From NCBI GenBank assembly GCA_946481195.1, contig CAMLNG010000001.1:1-40914 (forward strand): 40,914 nt of DNA. Direction: 5' to 3'. The position numbers were made by a program, and so were the translations under genes. Below the pieces are notes generated by a model. It had not been told where the DNA came from. It saw only the letters and a list, made by a program, of their open reading frames with translations, and ran no database searches. Shown one piece after another: positions 32,336 to 40,914 of this stretch (its first letter is position 1; each line of letters opens with the position of its first letter). Origin of the DNA: an uncultured Chromatiaceae bacterium (lineage in GTDB: Bacteria; Pseudomonadota; Gammaproteobacteria; Enterobacterales; Alteromonadaceae).

Positions 32336-35149
32336 TTACAGCTTGTAGCTGAAGCCTAACAAGTAGGTTTTGCCGTATTCCTGATAGTCACGGATTTTCA
32401 GCGCATCACCTTGGGTTGACACGAACGGCTCGTCGGTTAAGTTCTGGCCTTGCAGGAAAATCGACAGACCTTCCAGCCCTTTAAAGCCGGCTTCGCCAAA
32501 GTCGTAACCAATTTGCGCGTCAACAATGGTCTCACCTTCGATATCCACTTGTTGCGTGTCGAAACCGATACCGTAGACATCACCTTTGAAGTCGCCACGT
32601 TTACGGGCACTGACCCGGGCCTGGAAGCCATTACGTTCAAAGAACGCTGTCGCAGAAATGATTTCTTTTGACAGGCCTGGCAGCTCGTAGTCTTTACCCA
32701 GCGGGTCTTGAATATCCTGATCAACAATGGTGTAGCTGGCGATCAGACCAAAACCTTCCAGAATGTCGCTGACAGCGCTCAGTGGTACTGTTGCAGAGAA
32801 TTCAGTACCCTGCAGCGTACCGCCACCACCGTTCACTTTACCTGAACCGGTCGCACGTGAAGAAGGTGGAACCTGACCAGTGCTTGGGTCAGCCACACCG
32901 GCTAAGTCAACCTGGTACTTACCGTCGAAGATCCACTCGTTCAGATCTTTCCAGAAGTAAGCCACAGAGAAGTAACCTTCATCAGAGAAGTAGTTCTCGT
33001 ACGACAGGTCGATGCCCAAAGCTTCTTTTGGTTCCAGCAGTGGGTTACCACCGTTGACACTCCAGTTGTTACCGTTGCTGTCAACCTGCTGGCTATATGT
33101 TGCGCCAATTGAAGCGTTCATATCACCCATCAGCGGACGAGACAAAGTCTTCGCTGCACCAAAACGTACAGACTGGTTCTCTGCCACATCAAAAATCAGG
33201 TTCAGGCTTGGCAGCACATGGCTGTAGCTGTGACTGATATCCGTAGGTGAAGCCACGATCAGACCATTCACAGTACCAAAGGCTGTACCTTGTGAATCCT
33301 GTTCAGTTTTGACATAACGCACACCAACACTACCGGTCACCGGGATACCGCCAACTTCGGCTTCTAAATCGGCCTGGGTATACAGCGAAGTCACGTCTTC
33401 ACCAACAGTCCAGGTTTTGAAGGAGTGGCTTTGGTTGGTCAGGCTTTCAGCAGTCAGTACATAATAACCATCGTTCAGCATGGCACCGGAATCATAAGCA
33501 ATCATATTACCCATGCCGATGAAGTCCAGGTTCACAGTGCCCATGCGGTACTTCTCAGGCACGGTGACCATGGCCGGGAAGTCTTTTAAAGTCATGAAGT
33601 AACCTTCAGACTTTTTGTCTTTTTCGCGGGTTTTGTACGACACACCATAGTGCATCTTGGTGAACATACCGGCGTCTTCCAGCATTTGCGTGGCGGCCAG
33701 TTTAAATGCATTCATTTCGTCATCAACAGTTGGCGCGTTGATGAAACCGTCCTGAGCAGTGTTTTCGTACAGGTCGTTACCAACTACACCAAATTTCTGA
33801 TTCAGCGCAGTACTCCAGCCCCAGCTGCGTGGGCCACCCAGTTTAATCAGGTTGTAGTCGCCATAGTTCAGGCTTGGCGTAAAGACTGCGCCTGAGTTAC
33901 CTGGTTTCAGTTCATAGCTCAGGTTGTCACCAACACCCAGCTTGTCACCACGTCCAGTACCGGCGTAGCTTTCGAATGACCAAATTTCGCGCTCAACCGA
34001 TGAGTGGCTGGCGTCAAAGTTTAAAGTCCAGTCGTCGTTCAGGTTGTAATCAGCGTTAAAACCAAAAGCGTTCATCTTGGCATCGCGGTTTTCCAGATCG
34101 TTCCGCACTACCAGGTATTCATTGCTGACTTTACCTTTGGTAACGAAGCCTGTAGCCGGGTCTACTTCAACAGCTGAAGTACCGCGGTTGTAACCCCAGG
34201 CAAATGGAATTTCGATACCGCGCAGGATTTTCTCGTCAGAGAAATCAACATACAGCGCGTCAAACGTCATTTTCAGTTTGTCGTTTGGTGCCGCTTCGAT
34301 GACTAACAACGCTGAATCACGGTCCAGTACTGATGAACGCACAAACGGCTTGGCACCACCGAGGATGGAATAGTTTTTACCAGCGACAGAAAACTCCGGG
34401 TAACCCCAGGCGTTCCAGCGTTTTTCCTGGTTTGGCGAGCTCATTTTTGAATACGCAAAAGCCACACCGATAGTGTCATTGGCGAATTTGTCGATGTAAG
34501 AGAAAGTACCACGGGCGCCCGAGTCTTTTCCGTCCGGGTTCAGTTTATCCAGGCTGGTCATTTCGTACTGGCCATTGAACTGAATGGTGCGTTCACGGCT
34601 TAATGGTTTGACCGTCTGCATGTCGATGACACCGGCGATGCCTTCGGCTTCCAGTGTGGCGTTTGGTGTTTTATAAACGGTCACGCCGCTCATAATTTCA
34701 GACGGGTATAAATCGAATTCTACGCCGCGGTTGTCACCGATAGAGACCTGCTCACGGCCGTTAAAAGTGGTGGCGCTTTCGTTTTCACCAAAACCCCGGA
34801 TACTGACTTTGCTGGCACGACCGTCCAGACGCTGTGACGCCAGACCCGGCAGACGTGAAATCGATTCGGCGATACTGGAATCCGGTAATTTACCGATGTC
34901 TTCCGCAGAAATAGATTCAACCACGTTGGTTGAGAAACGTTTAGTGTTGATTGATTCAACAACAGAACGACGGAAACCTTTGATTTCGATTACTTCAACG
35001 GCTGCTTCGGCTTTAGCCTTGGCGCGAGCTTCGGTAGGTGTGAGTTTTTTGCCGGCATCTGCAGCAGCTTCTTGTGCTGCAAAGCCTGAGGTGCTGAAAC
35101 CGGCTGCAGCCAGTGCCAGCGTCAGTACGCTGAGTTTATAGTGTTTCAT
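32336..35149 (-). CDS. TonB-dependent outer-membrane receptor (maltodextrin-type)
   Basis: A 937-residue outer-membrane receptor for active uptake driven by TonB. Signal peptide 1-24 (GFSTSGFA|AQ). A TonB-box-like stretch VEVIEIKGFR lies at residues 51-60, then the plug domain (ISAEDIGKLPDSSIAESISRLPGLASQRLDGRASKVSIRGFGENESATTFNGREQ) and a long 22-strand-type barrel ending GKTYLLGFSYKL. The plug belongs to the oligosaccharide/MalA-like group common in alteromonads. The substrate, maltodextrin, is inferred from the amylase in the same unit and the operator shared with the permease/glucoamylase genes. GGGGA lies about 10 bases upstream of ATG. Confidence 0.94.
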   Translation of the reverse strand: MKHYKLSVLTLALAAAGFSTSGFAAQEAAADAGKKLTPTEARAKAKAEAAVEVIEIKGFRRSVVESINTKRFSTNVVESISAEDIGKLPDSSIAESISRLPGLASQRLDGRASKVSIRGFGENESATTFNGREQVSIGDNRGVEFDLYPSEIMSGVTVYKTPNATLEAEGIAGVIDMQTVKPLSRERTIQFNGQYEMTSLDKLNPDGKDSGARGTFSYIDKFANDTIGVAFAYSKMSSPNQEKRWNAWGYPEFSVAGKNYSILGGAKPFVRSSVLDRDSALLVIEAAPNDKLKMTFDALYVDFSDEKILRGIEIPFAWGYNRGTSAVEVDPATGFVTKGKVSNEYLVVRNDLENRDAKMNAFGFNADYNLNDDWTLNFDASHSSVEREIWSFESYAGTGRGDKLGVGDNLSYELKPGNSGAVFTPSLNYGDYNLIKLGGPRSWGWSTALNQKFGVVGNDLYENTAQDGFINAPTVDDEMNAFKLAATQMLEDAGMFTKMHYGVSYKTREKDKKSEGYFMTLKDFPAMVTVPEKYRMGTVNLDFIGMGNMIAYDSGAMLNDGYYVLTAESLTNQSHSFKTWTVGEDVTSLYTQADLEAEVGGIPVTGSVGVRYVKTEQDSQGTAFGTVNGLIVASPTDISHSYSHVLPSLNLIFDVAENQSVRFGAAKTLSRPLMGDMNASIGATYSQQVDSNGNNWSVNGGNPLLEPKEALGIDLSYENYFSDEGYFSVAYFWKDLNEWIFDGKYQVDLAGVADPSTGQVPPSSRATGSGKVNGGGGTLQGTEFSATVPLSAVSDILEGFGLIASYTIVDQDIQDPLGKDYELPGLSKEIISATAFFERNGFQARVSARKRGDFKGDVYGIGFDTQQVDIEGETIVDAQIGYDFGEAGFKGLEGLSIFLQGQNLTDEPFVSTQGDALKIRDYQEYGKTYLLGFSYKL

Positions 35150-35233
35150 TGCCCTTCATCCCCGGTGTGGTGTTTCATAGTTATTTGGTTGTGTGCTCCA
35201 TACCAAGGGGCATGAAGTGTGACAACCATGCTA

Positions 35234-35262
35234 TTTCTATGTGGAACCTCCCCCCGATACAA
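35234..35262 (-). promoter_or_regulatory. Candidate promoter of the TonB receptor operon
   Basis: On the minus strand TTGTAT (35262-35257), a 17-base spacer and TAGAAA (35239-35234). It begins 2 bases after the 14-bp operator core, exactly as at 10192-10236. The predicted leader is about 80 bases. Confidence 0.5.
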
Positions 35263-35263
35263 C

Positions 35264-35279
35264 ATGAATACGTATTCAT
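35264..35279. promoter_or_regulatory. LacI-type operator palindrome, site 2
   Basis: Perfect 16-bp palindrome ATGAATACGTATTCAT containing the same 14-mer core as site 1. It is 115 bases before the receptor start codon and just upstream of the -35-like element. Confidence 0.78.
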
Positions 35280-35529
35280 AATCACGCTTTTGCGCCGGAG
35301 CAGTGCAACTTTTCACAACCTTGCACCAAGCACGTGCAATCCGCGATTTTAGCGTTGGTTTTTTCAGCGGAATCGCACTGAAATGTCCCAACTTCGAGGC
35401 CAGTCCCATGTAACGAATAGCACAGAATTTGTGAAAAAAATGATTAGTTTCAAATCGAAGTGGCAATAGGTACATATTGCGCAAATGAAAGCGGTTTAGA
35501 GACAGCGGGGAATGCAGAAATGCAGCAAC

Positions 35530-35568
35530 TCACTGCGGTCAGCTCGCAGTGAATTGCATACGTATGCA
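35530..35568. promoter_or_regulatory. Variant operator-like palindrome and adjacent inverted repeat
   Basis: TGCATACGTATGCA (35555-35568) is a perfect palindrome differing from the site 1/2 core by one base in each arm; its centre is 290 bases from that of site 2. Next to it TCACTGCG/CGCAGTGA (35530-35552) forms an 8-bp stem with a 7-base loop and no T tract. Apart from these and the site 2 region, the 447-base gap (35150-35596) shows no gene. Confidence 0.45.
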
Positions 35569-35596
35569 CAAAGATTTCAGCTGATTATGCAGAGAA

Positions 35597-37042
35597 TCAG
35601 AAGTGACGGCTCCAGCTCAGGAATAGTTCTGATTGCCAGTCGCGGCTACCACTGGCTTTATCCAGTGTATTGCTAAATTCAAGCCCCCACTTCCACTGGT
35701 CAGCCTGCTCGCGCCATTGTTGTTCGGTACGCCACAACAATACTGTGCGGGCAGGTAATTGCGTTTGGGTCCACTGCGACGGCAAATCCACGCGGCCACC
35801 ATCGACGTTCAGCCGTAACCAGGCGAGCTTGTTATGCCAGCTGGTCTGGCTGTCGAGCTGGGTCAGGATACCGATATTCAGCACTTTGCTGTCATTGTCG
35901 TACGAAGTGCCAAAAGCACGGCCATAACGGCGGTAACCATCATAGTGGGTGCTGTGTTCGTAATAGCAGTTGAATTTACGCTCGTTACTGCAGTCAATCG
36001 CCGTATCCAGCGCTTCCAGATACACACGGCTGCTCAGCGCCCGGATGTAAGTATCGATGCCAAGCTGATAAGACACTTTATACAACTGCAGATTTTTGGT
36101 ACCAAAATCGTCAGCTATCGCCGACCAGTAAATGCCGATTGGCTGGCCGAGCAAACTGGTGCTCCAGCGTAAATCATAGCCGGCCAGCATGTTCTCAGTG
36201 CCTTCGAGCGTACCGCCGCGGAACAGACCATCAAACCAGTCATTCAGGCCATTCCCATAGCCTTCGCCACCGTAGGTCATCACCCAGCTGAAACCCATTT
36301 CCAGCGAATTCAGTGGTTTAATACCAAGTCGTGCCTGCCATAGCTTGGCATCCGGCACATGAGCGCGGCTGCTGAGCTGGCCAAAACTGGTGGTGAATGT
36401 CCAGGCGGGTAACCAGTCGTCAGCCTCTGCCACGCTGGAATTTCGGCTCAGAGTCACTGCCGGCACCGGTCTGGCGTTGGTCGACAAAATGGCACTGGTA
36501 TCAAAAGACGGTCCCCAGTACTTTTCCAGCGCCCCGGCACTGATAATCCAATTACCGGCTTTGACCGCGACATAGCTACCGTCAAGCCGCGATTTATTCT
36601 GATCATACGGCTGACTGACCTGACTGACCTGCAGCCGTGCGCTGACATGTTCAGTCTGATAACTGCCGCTGGCCTGCGCCTGGGCTTTATCGCGCAGCGT
36701 ATCACCAAAGCGCACAAAAGCCGGTTGTTCAGTTTCACCGGCCAGGCTCAGGCTGGCCTGCACTTCACGCCGGTCGCGTTGCCAGATCATCATGACGCGC
36801 TGCAGCGCCTCTTGCGCATCCTGCTGCAAAGTGGCCGGGTCCAGTTGCTGCAGGTCCTGCAGGATGCCGCTCCACATCAAAGGATAGGTATTGATGGGCT
36901 GACGGATATAACCGCTATCCGACAGCAGCTGAATATCGTTGCGCAGAGACAGATCATCCGCTTCAATCCACCAGCCGGCAGAAGCCGGTGCGCTCACAGC
37001 GGCAACGCCGCAAACCAACAGAGCTAATAGTTTCAGTTTCAA
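35597..37042 (-). CDS. Capsule assembly Wzi-family outer-membrane protein
   Basis: A 481-residue outer-membrane barrel protein. Signal peptide LKLLALLVCGVAAVSAPASA, then a helical N-terminal part (DDLSLRNDIQLLSDSGYIRQPINTYPLMWSGILQDL) and beta-rich repeats ending LFLSWSRHF with terminal Phe. The layout fits the Wzi family, which in E. coli helps attach group 1 capsule; no capsule genes are near, so the role here may be general. The start is TTG 37042: the perfect TATAAT at 37078-37073 implies transcription begins near 37066, which rules out the longer in-frame start at 37081. The ribosome site is weak (AAGAGAA). Confidence 0.85.
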   Translation of the reverse strand: MKLKLLALLVCGVAAVSAPASAGWWIEADDLSLRNDIQLLSDSGYIRQPINTYPLMWSGILQDLQQLDPATLQQDAQEALQRVMMIWQRDRREVQASLSLAGETEQPAFVRFGDTLRDKAQAQASGSYQTEHVSARLQVSQVSQPYDQNKSRLDGSYVAVKAGNWIISAGALEKYWGPSFDTSAILSTNARPVPAVTLSRNSSVAEADDWLPAWTFTTSFGQLSSRAHVPDAKLWQARLGIKPLNSLEMGFSWVMTYGGEGYGNGLNDWFDGLFRGGTLEGTENMLAGYDLRWSTSLLGQPIGIYWSAIADDFGTKNLQLYKVSYQLGIDTYIRALSSRVYLEALDTAIDCSNERKFNCYYEHSTHYDGYRRYGRAFGTSYDNDSKVLNIGILTQLDSQTSWHNKLAWLRLNVDGGRVDLPSQWTQTQLPARTVLLWRTEQQWREQADQWKWGLEFSNTLDKASGSRDWQSELFLSWSRHF

Positions 37043-37072
37043 AATTTTTTCTCTTGGCGAAAAGATGGGCCG

Positions 37073-37101
37073 ATTATACACACCGTTAACAGCACACCCA
37101 A
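37073..37101 (-). promoter_or_regulatory. Sigma70 promoter of the Wzi-family gene
   Basis: On the minus strand TTGGGT (37101-37096), a 17-base spacer and a perfect TATAAT (37078-37073), 31 bases before the TTG start. It fits the terminator directly upstream, which separates this gene from the peptidase. Confidence 0.7.
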
Positions 37102-37134
37102 TGTCAGCGACCGCATCCGGTACAATTTCAGTAC

Positions 37135-37159
37135 AAAAAACGGGACCGAAGTCCCGTTT
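37135..37159 (-). terminator. Rho-independent terminator of the M13 peptidase gene
   Basis: On the minus strand AAACGGGAC-TTCG-GTCCCGTTT, a 9-bp stem with TTCG tetraloop, running into a T tract of six (37140-37135) that includes the end of the stem. Confidence 0.92.
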
Positions 37160-37180
37160 ATGTCTGGCAGATAACTGCTG

Positions 37181-39247
37181 TTACCAGATCTTCACCCGCA
37201 CATCGTCAGGCCGGTACATGCCGTCGCCTGGTTTGACGTCGTAGGCCTGATAAAATTCCGGCATATTCGACAACACACCAAGCACGCGATACATACCCGG
37301 CGAATGTGGACCCGTGATAATTTGCTGCCGCAGCGCTTCGTCACGGAATTTAATCCGCCAGACTTGCGCCCAGCCTGTGAAGAAACGTTTCTCGCCGGTA
37401 AAGCCATCAATTACCGGTGCCGGTTTGCCAGCAAGTGAGTTCTGATAAGCCCGGTAAGAGACAGTCAGACCACCCAGATCAGCGATATTTTCGCCAAGGC
37501 CGAGCGCCCCCTGCAGATGCAGGTCATCAATCGGATTAAAGGCACTGTACTGGTCAATCATCAGCTGGGCGCGTTGCTTGAATTTCTGCTCATCGTCCGG
37601 CGTCCACCAGTCACGCAGGTTACCATCACCGTCAGAACGACGGCCCTGATCGTCAAAGCCATGCGTAATTTCGTGGCCAATCACACCACCGATAGCGCCG
37701 TAGTTGACGGCATCGTCAGCTTCGACGTTAAAAAACGGTGGTTGCAGAATCGCAGCCGGGAACACAATTTCATTCATCGTTGAGCTGTAATAAGCGTTGA
37801 CCGTCTGTGGTGTCATGCCCCAGTCGGTGCGGTCGACCGGCTTACCGAGGCGACCGGTATTACGCTGATATTCACAGGCGCTGCTGCGCTGCATATTACC
37901 CACCAGGTCACCGGCTTTGATCTCCAGACAGCTGTAATCCCGCCAGACATCCGGGTAACCAATTTTGGTATTAAATTTCGCCAGTTTCGCCAGCGCTTGT
38001 TGTTTCGTCTCCGGACTCATCCACTCCAGGCCGTTGATGGACTGCTCAAAGGCGGCACGCAGGTTTTTAATCAGCTGCTCCATCCGCGCCTTGGCTTCAG
38101 GTTTGAAGTGTTTTTCCACATACAGCTTGCCGACCATAAAACCTAAGGCTTCATCGATGGCGGCAACAGCACGCTCTTCCCGTGGTTTTTGTTGCTGCAG
38201 ACCATTCAGGGCCCGGCCATAAAAATCGAAGCTGGCCTGCTCAAAGCTACTGGCAAGCAAAGCAGCATGACTGCGGATTAGATGAAACTTCAGGTACAAC
38301 TGCCAGTCGGCCAGACTAATCTGGCTTTGTAATTTGGCAAACTCAGTTAAATAAGTCGGCTGACGCACCACCAGGCTGTCGATCGCAGGCATTCCCGCAC
38401 CTTCAAGGAAGCCCGCCCAGTTAAAGCCAGGTGCTGTGGTTGCCAGTTCTGCCGGCGTCATTTTGTTGTAAGTCGCGGTGCGGTCGCGGTTTTGCACCCG
38501 GCTCCACTGAATAGTCGCCAGTTGCTGTTCAATGGCATAAATCCGGTCTGCTGCGGCAGAGCCATCCGGCCAACCGGCCAGTTCCCAGAACTTGGCAATC
38601 ATCCAGCGGTATTGCTGTTTGATTTTCTCCGCTTTTTCGTCAGTTTTTAAATAGTTATCCCGATCTGGCATGCCAAGACCAGATTGATTGACCAGGCTGA
38701 TGTATTGGGTGGAATTTTTCTGGTCCTGCCCGACGAACAAAGTTACCGGCGTGCCGTAACGTTGCGCTTGCAGTTTGCCCCAGAACATGGCGAGTTCATC
38801 AGCGTTTTTCAGGCCATCAATAGCGGCGATGTCTGCGGCGAGCGGCTGCAGTCCCAGCTGATCAATAGCCGCGGTGTCCATAAAAGCACGATACAAATCA
38901 CCGATTTTCTGCGCGTCTGTACCGGCTTCGGCTGGTTTTGCTGCTTGCTGCTGAATCAACTCCAACACATGTTTTTCCGCGTTATAACGCAGTTCGTCAA
39001 AACTACCCCAGCGCGATTTGTCTGCCGGGATCTCGGTTTTTGCCAACCAGTTGCCGTTGACGTAACGGAAGAAGTCTTGCTGAGGCTTGACCTGTGTATC
39101 CAGATTGCCAAGTTCGATGCCTGATTTCAGCTGTACCGCTTTCGCCTGAGTTTGCGGGGCAACAGGTTCCGGCGCTTTGCCACAGCCCGTCAGATGAAAA
39201 GTCAGCGCGGCTGCCACAGCCAGCGCAATCACAGTTTTTTGCGACAT
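37181..39247 (-). CDS. M13-family (neprilysin-type) zinc metallopeptidase, lipoprotein
   Basis: A 688-residue exported endopeptidase of the M13/PepO family that degrades oligopeptides. The lipoprotein signal peptide ends HLTGC (Cys22). The N-terminal M13 part starts VKPQQDFFRYVNGNWLAKTEIPADKS. In the catalytic domain, NAYYSSTMNEIVFPAAILQPPFF precedes the zinc motif HEITH (His525, Glu526, His529); the third ligand Glu586 is in GENIADLGG. The C-terminus ends MYRPDDVRVKIW, as is typical (the terminal W is conserved). I start at 39247 (GGGAA about 6 bases upstream), rejecting a 36-residue extension. It has its own promoter and terminator. Confidence 0.95.
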   Translation of the reverse strand: MSQKTVIALAVAAALTFHLTGCGKAPEPVAPQTQAKAVQLKSGIELGNLDTQVKPQQDFFRYVNGNWLAKTEIPADKSRWGSFDELRYNAEKHVLELIQQQAAKPAEAGTDAQKIGDLYRAFMDTAAIDQLGLQPLAADIAAIDGLKNADELAMFWGKLQAQRYGTPVTLFVGQDQKNSTQYISLVNQSGLGMPDRDNYLKTDEKAEKIKQQYRWMIAKFWELAGWPDGSAAADRIYAIEQQLATIQWSRVQNRDRTATYNKMTPAELATTAPGFNWAGFLEGAGMPAIDSLVVRQPTYLTEFAKLQSQISLADWQLYLKFHLIRSHAALLASSFEQASFDFYGRALNGLQQQKPREERAVAAIDEALGFMVGKLYVEKHFKPEAKARMEQLIKNLRAAFEQSINGLEWMSPETKQQALAKLAKFNTKIGYPDVWRDYSCLEIKAGDLVGNMQRSSACEYQRNTGRLGKPVDRTDWGMTPQTVNAYYSSTMNEIVFPAAILQPPFFNVEADDAVNYGAIGGVIGHEITHGFDDQGRRSDGDGNLRDWWTPDDEQKFKQRAQLMIDQYSAFNPIDDLHLQGALGLGENIADLGGLTVSYRAYQNSLAGKPAPVIDGFTGEKRFFTGWAQVWRIKFRDEALRQQIITGPHSPGMYRVLGVLSNMPEFYQAYDVKPGDGMYRPDDVRVKIW

Positions 39248-39282
39248 AAAAGTTTCCCGGAACAACAATGAAATTTGTTCCG

Positions 39283-39310
39283 AGTGTAGTGATGAGGAAT
39301 TGAATGTCCA
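39283..39310 (-). promoter_or_regulatory. Candidate sigma70 promoter of the M13 peptidase gene
   Basis: On the minus strand TGGACA (39310-39305, 5 of 6), a 16-base spacer and TACACT (39288-39283). The leader would be about 30 bases and holds the GGAACAA/TTGTTCC inverted repeat. Confidence 0.55.
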
Positions 39311-39320
39311 GCACCTGACC

Positions 39321-39423
39321 GTCGCAGGAACGCAGTTCTGCGACGGACAGAGCATTAGCCGCTATGAATGCAGGCACTCAGCCGATGAGTCCTTTACGGG
39401 ACCAGTCCGGAACAGTCATCGGC
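39321..39423. repeat. Inverted repeats between the peptidase and chemoreceptor genes
   Basis: GTCGCAGGAAC/GTTCTGCGAC (39321-39344) forms a 10-bp stem with one bulged base and a 3-base loop, just upstream of the peptidase promoter. GCCGATGA (39381-39388) and TCATCGGC (39416-39423) form an 8-bp stem enclosing GTCC/GGAC pairs, just downstream of the chemoreceptor stop. No T tract follows the second on the minus strand. Confidence 0.55.
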
Positions 39424-39437
39424 TTAGCCTTAGTTGA

Positions 39438-40914
39438 TTAGACCTGAAATGAAGCAGCCTGGGTCCGCAAACGGGCAGCCAGTTCAGCCAGTGCTTCACT
39501 CGCTTCGGCACTTTGTGCTGAGCTGCGGCTAACCTCAGAAATACTGCCGTTAAAGTCAGTGATATTCCGGTTAATTTCTTCCGCAACAATGGTTTGCTGC
39601 TCAGTCGCCGTCGAGATTTGCACATTCATATCCACAATGGCTGAAATAGATTGTTTGATTTGCTCCAACACAGTGCCGGCCTGCTCGGCATTGTGCACAC
39701 TGCCCTCGGCATGGCTCTGCGATTCGGTCATGGCACTGACCGCTTCGCGCGCCGCGCCTTGTAGTTTGTCAATCATGCTGCGGATAGACTCAGTGGCCTG
39801 CTGGGTATTGGTTGCAAGCGTCCGCACTTCGTCGGCCACCACAGCGAACCCCCGTCCCGCCTCACCGGCTCGGGCCGCTTCAATGGCCGCATTCAGCGCC
39901 AGCAGGTTAGTCTGTGCCGCGATGCTTTGGATCACCGACAGCACCTGGCTGATTTTATCTGTTTCACTGTTGAGCTGACCTATCACAGTGCCCGCCGACT
40001 GAATAGCTTCAGATAAACGCGTGATAGCGATAATATTGGCATTGACCTGCTGTACGCCCTGCTGCGTCTGCACATCCGTCTGATTGGCCTGATCTGAAGT
40101 GTGCTGAGCACTGTTCGCGACTTCCTGAATTGCCGCCGACATCTGATTAATCGCCGTGGCGATTAAATTCGCCTGCTGCTCCTGCTCAAATGCGGTGTTG
40201 CTGACCTGATGGCTAATAGTGCTCATTTCCTCCGAAGCGGCTGCCAGCTGTGCGACCGCCTGACTGAGCTCAGCAAAAAACTGCTGGACCCGGCTTACAG
40301 TCTGGTTAAAAGCCAACGCCGTCTGGGCAATTTCGTCCTGGCCTGTCACTGTCGCCCGCAGACGCAGATCCGAATGCTGGCCGACCGCGACTATCGTCGA
40401 TTGCAGATTAGATAACGGTTGCTGAATGGAGCGGCTAACCAGCACGGATAACAACAGCAGCATCAGACTAACCAGCACAACCACGCACAAAAATAACCAA
40501 ACCGTATTCGTCAGCGTCTGATGTGATTCGTCGGTAAAATGTGCTGACTCCATGAGTTGCAGGTCAATCAGTTTGGACAGTGAGGCGCTCAGAGGGTCAG
40601 CGCTGGCGTACAATTTTTCATTAAAACTCTTGGCTTCCTCAACAGTTAGCTGATTGGTATTCAGTAGTTGACGGTACTGCGCCAGCTGCGCTGTCCAGAT
40701 GCTGATGTCGCGCTCTGCGGCATTGAGCAACAACTGTTCATCCGCAGTGATCCGGGTATTCTGATACGCCTGCCAGGCTTTTTGGGCTTGTGCTTCGGCC
40801 TGGTCTAGCAGTTTTAGCGTCTCGCTGGCATCGATTAACCCGGCACGATGTTTATGCAGAGTATCGACAATAGTCACCGCATAAGCATCAGAAACCTGTT
40901 TGATCTGCTGCAGT
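39438..40914 (-). CDS. Methyl-accepting chemotaxis protein (5' end cut by window edge)
   Basis: An inner-membrane chemoreceptor. The frame stays open to the right edge, so the first residues and helix 1 are missing. Visible: a four-helix-bundle periplasmic sensor ([42 protein letters not shown]), helix 2 ([21 protein letters not shown]), HAMP ([45 protein letters not shown]) and the signalling tip ([37 protein letters not shown]), ending [10 protein letters not shown]. It relays ligand binding to CheA/CheW. The sensor resembles the 4HB_MCP type for small organic ligands. There is no C-terminal CheR-binding pentapeptide. A GTG at 40877 is inside the domain and not the start. Confidence 0.93.
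   Translation of the reverse strand, partial: LQQIKQVSDAYAVTIVDTLHKHRAGLIDASETLKLLDQAEAQAQKAWQAYQNTRITADEQLLLNAAERDISIWTAQLAQYRQLLNTNQLTVEEAKSFNEKLYASADPLSASLSKLIDLQLMESAHFTDESHQTLTNTVWLFLCVVVLVSLMLLLLSVLVSRSIQQPLSNLQSTIVAVGQHSDLRLRATVTGQDEIAQTALAFNQTVSRVQQFFAELSQAVAQLAAASEEMSTISHQVSNTAFEQEQQANLIATAINQMSAAIQEVANSAQHTSDQANQTDVQTQQGVQQVNANIIAITRLSEAIQSAGTVIGQLNSETDKISQVLSVIQSIAAQTNLLALNAAIEAARAGEAGRGFAVVADEVRTLATNTQQATESIRSMIDKLQGAAREAVSAMTESQSHAEGSVHNAEQAGTVLEQIKQSISAIVDMNVQISTATEQQTIVAEEINRNITDFNGSISEVSRSSAQSAEASEALAELAARLRTQAASFQV

Noticed and set aside
37043..37081. GTG start at 37081 for the Wzi-family gene
   Set aside because: It overlaps a perfect TATAAT, so it would lie upstream of the transcription start.
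39381..39423. Sequence resembling part of a hammerhead ribozyme core (GATGAGTCC ... GGAC) after the chemoreceptor gene
   Set aside because: The required CTGATGA and GAAA core bases are not present in the right order; it is kept only as an inverted repeat.
1..40914. CRISPR arrays, IS elements, phage genes, tRNA or rRNA genes
   Set aside because: No regularly spaced repeats, transposase or integrase motifs, or tRNA-like cloverleaf sequences were recognised on either strand.

Overview
The window looks like a chromosomal segment of a free-living gammaproteobacterium of the Alteromonadales/Chromatiaceae type. Rheinheimera or Alishewanella is my best guess, from protein resemblance and gene order (ubiC-ubiA next to a stand-alone FliL-like gene and glpEG; mipA-DUF3019-rstAB-like; a DUF3334 gene; a TonB receptor, halogenase-like and amylase cluster). 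No database search was run. Gene density is high. I saw no rRNA, tRNA, IS element, prophage or CRISPR array, and both edges cut a gene.

Layout. 1-901: N-terminus of a SWIM/SNF2 helicase (minus). 1124-3220: secreted amidohydrolase with a clear terminator. 3320-7105: DUF3429 membrane protein, ubiC-ubiA, FliL-like protein, glpE-glpG. 7264-10043: an unknown protein, a tiny DUF2256 gene, a TPR protein and an HDOD protein. 10098-16517: first sugar locus, with an operator and promoter, a leader with an intrinsic terminator, an MFS sugar permease, a GH15 glucoamylase lipoprotein, then (minus) a LacI-family regulator overlapping rlmF. 16671-20268: a possible small lipoprotein and a mipA-DUF3019-response regulator-sensor kinase operon. 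20312-27936: DUF3334 protein, an unknown 493-aa protein, a hexapeptide acetyltransferase, a Bcr/CflA exporter, dusC, a periplasmic solute-binding-like protein, a small basic ORF, an EEP-family phosphatase/nuclease and a 74-aa ORF. 28022-35149: second sugar locus (minus), TonB receptor, tryptophan-halogenase-like flavoprotein, GH13 alpha-amylase. 35597-40914: a Wzi-like outer-membrane protein, an M13 metallopeptidase lipoprotein and a truncated chemoreceptor.

How it fits together. The two sugar loci form one apparent starch/maltodextrin system: receptor (outer membrane), amylase and glucoamylase (outside the cytoplasm), MFS permease (inner membrane) and a LacI-family regulator. The strongest regulatory observation is that a perfect palindrome, TGAATACGTATTCA, lies 2 bp upstream of a -35-like element in front of both loci, about 25 kb apart. 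In both cases a 17-bp spacer leads to a -10-like element. The flavin halogenase homologue inside the receptor/amylase operon is the most puzzling gene. The leader between the first operator and the permease gene contains a strong intrinsic terminator, suggesting attenuation or a small RNA.
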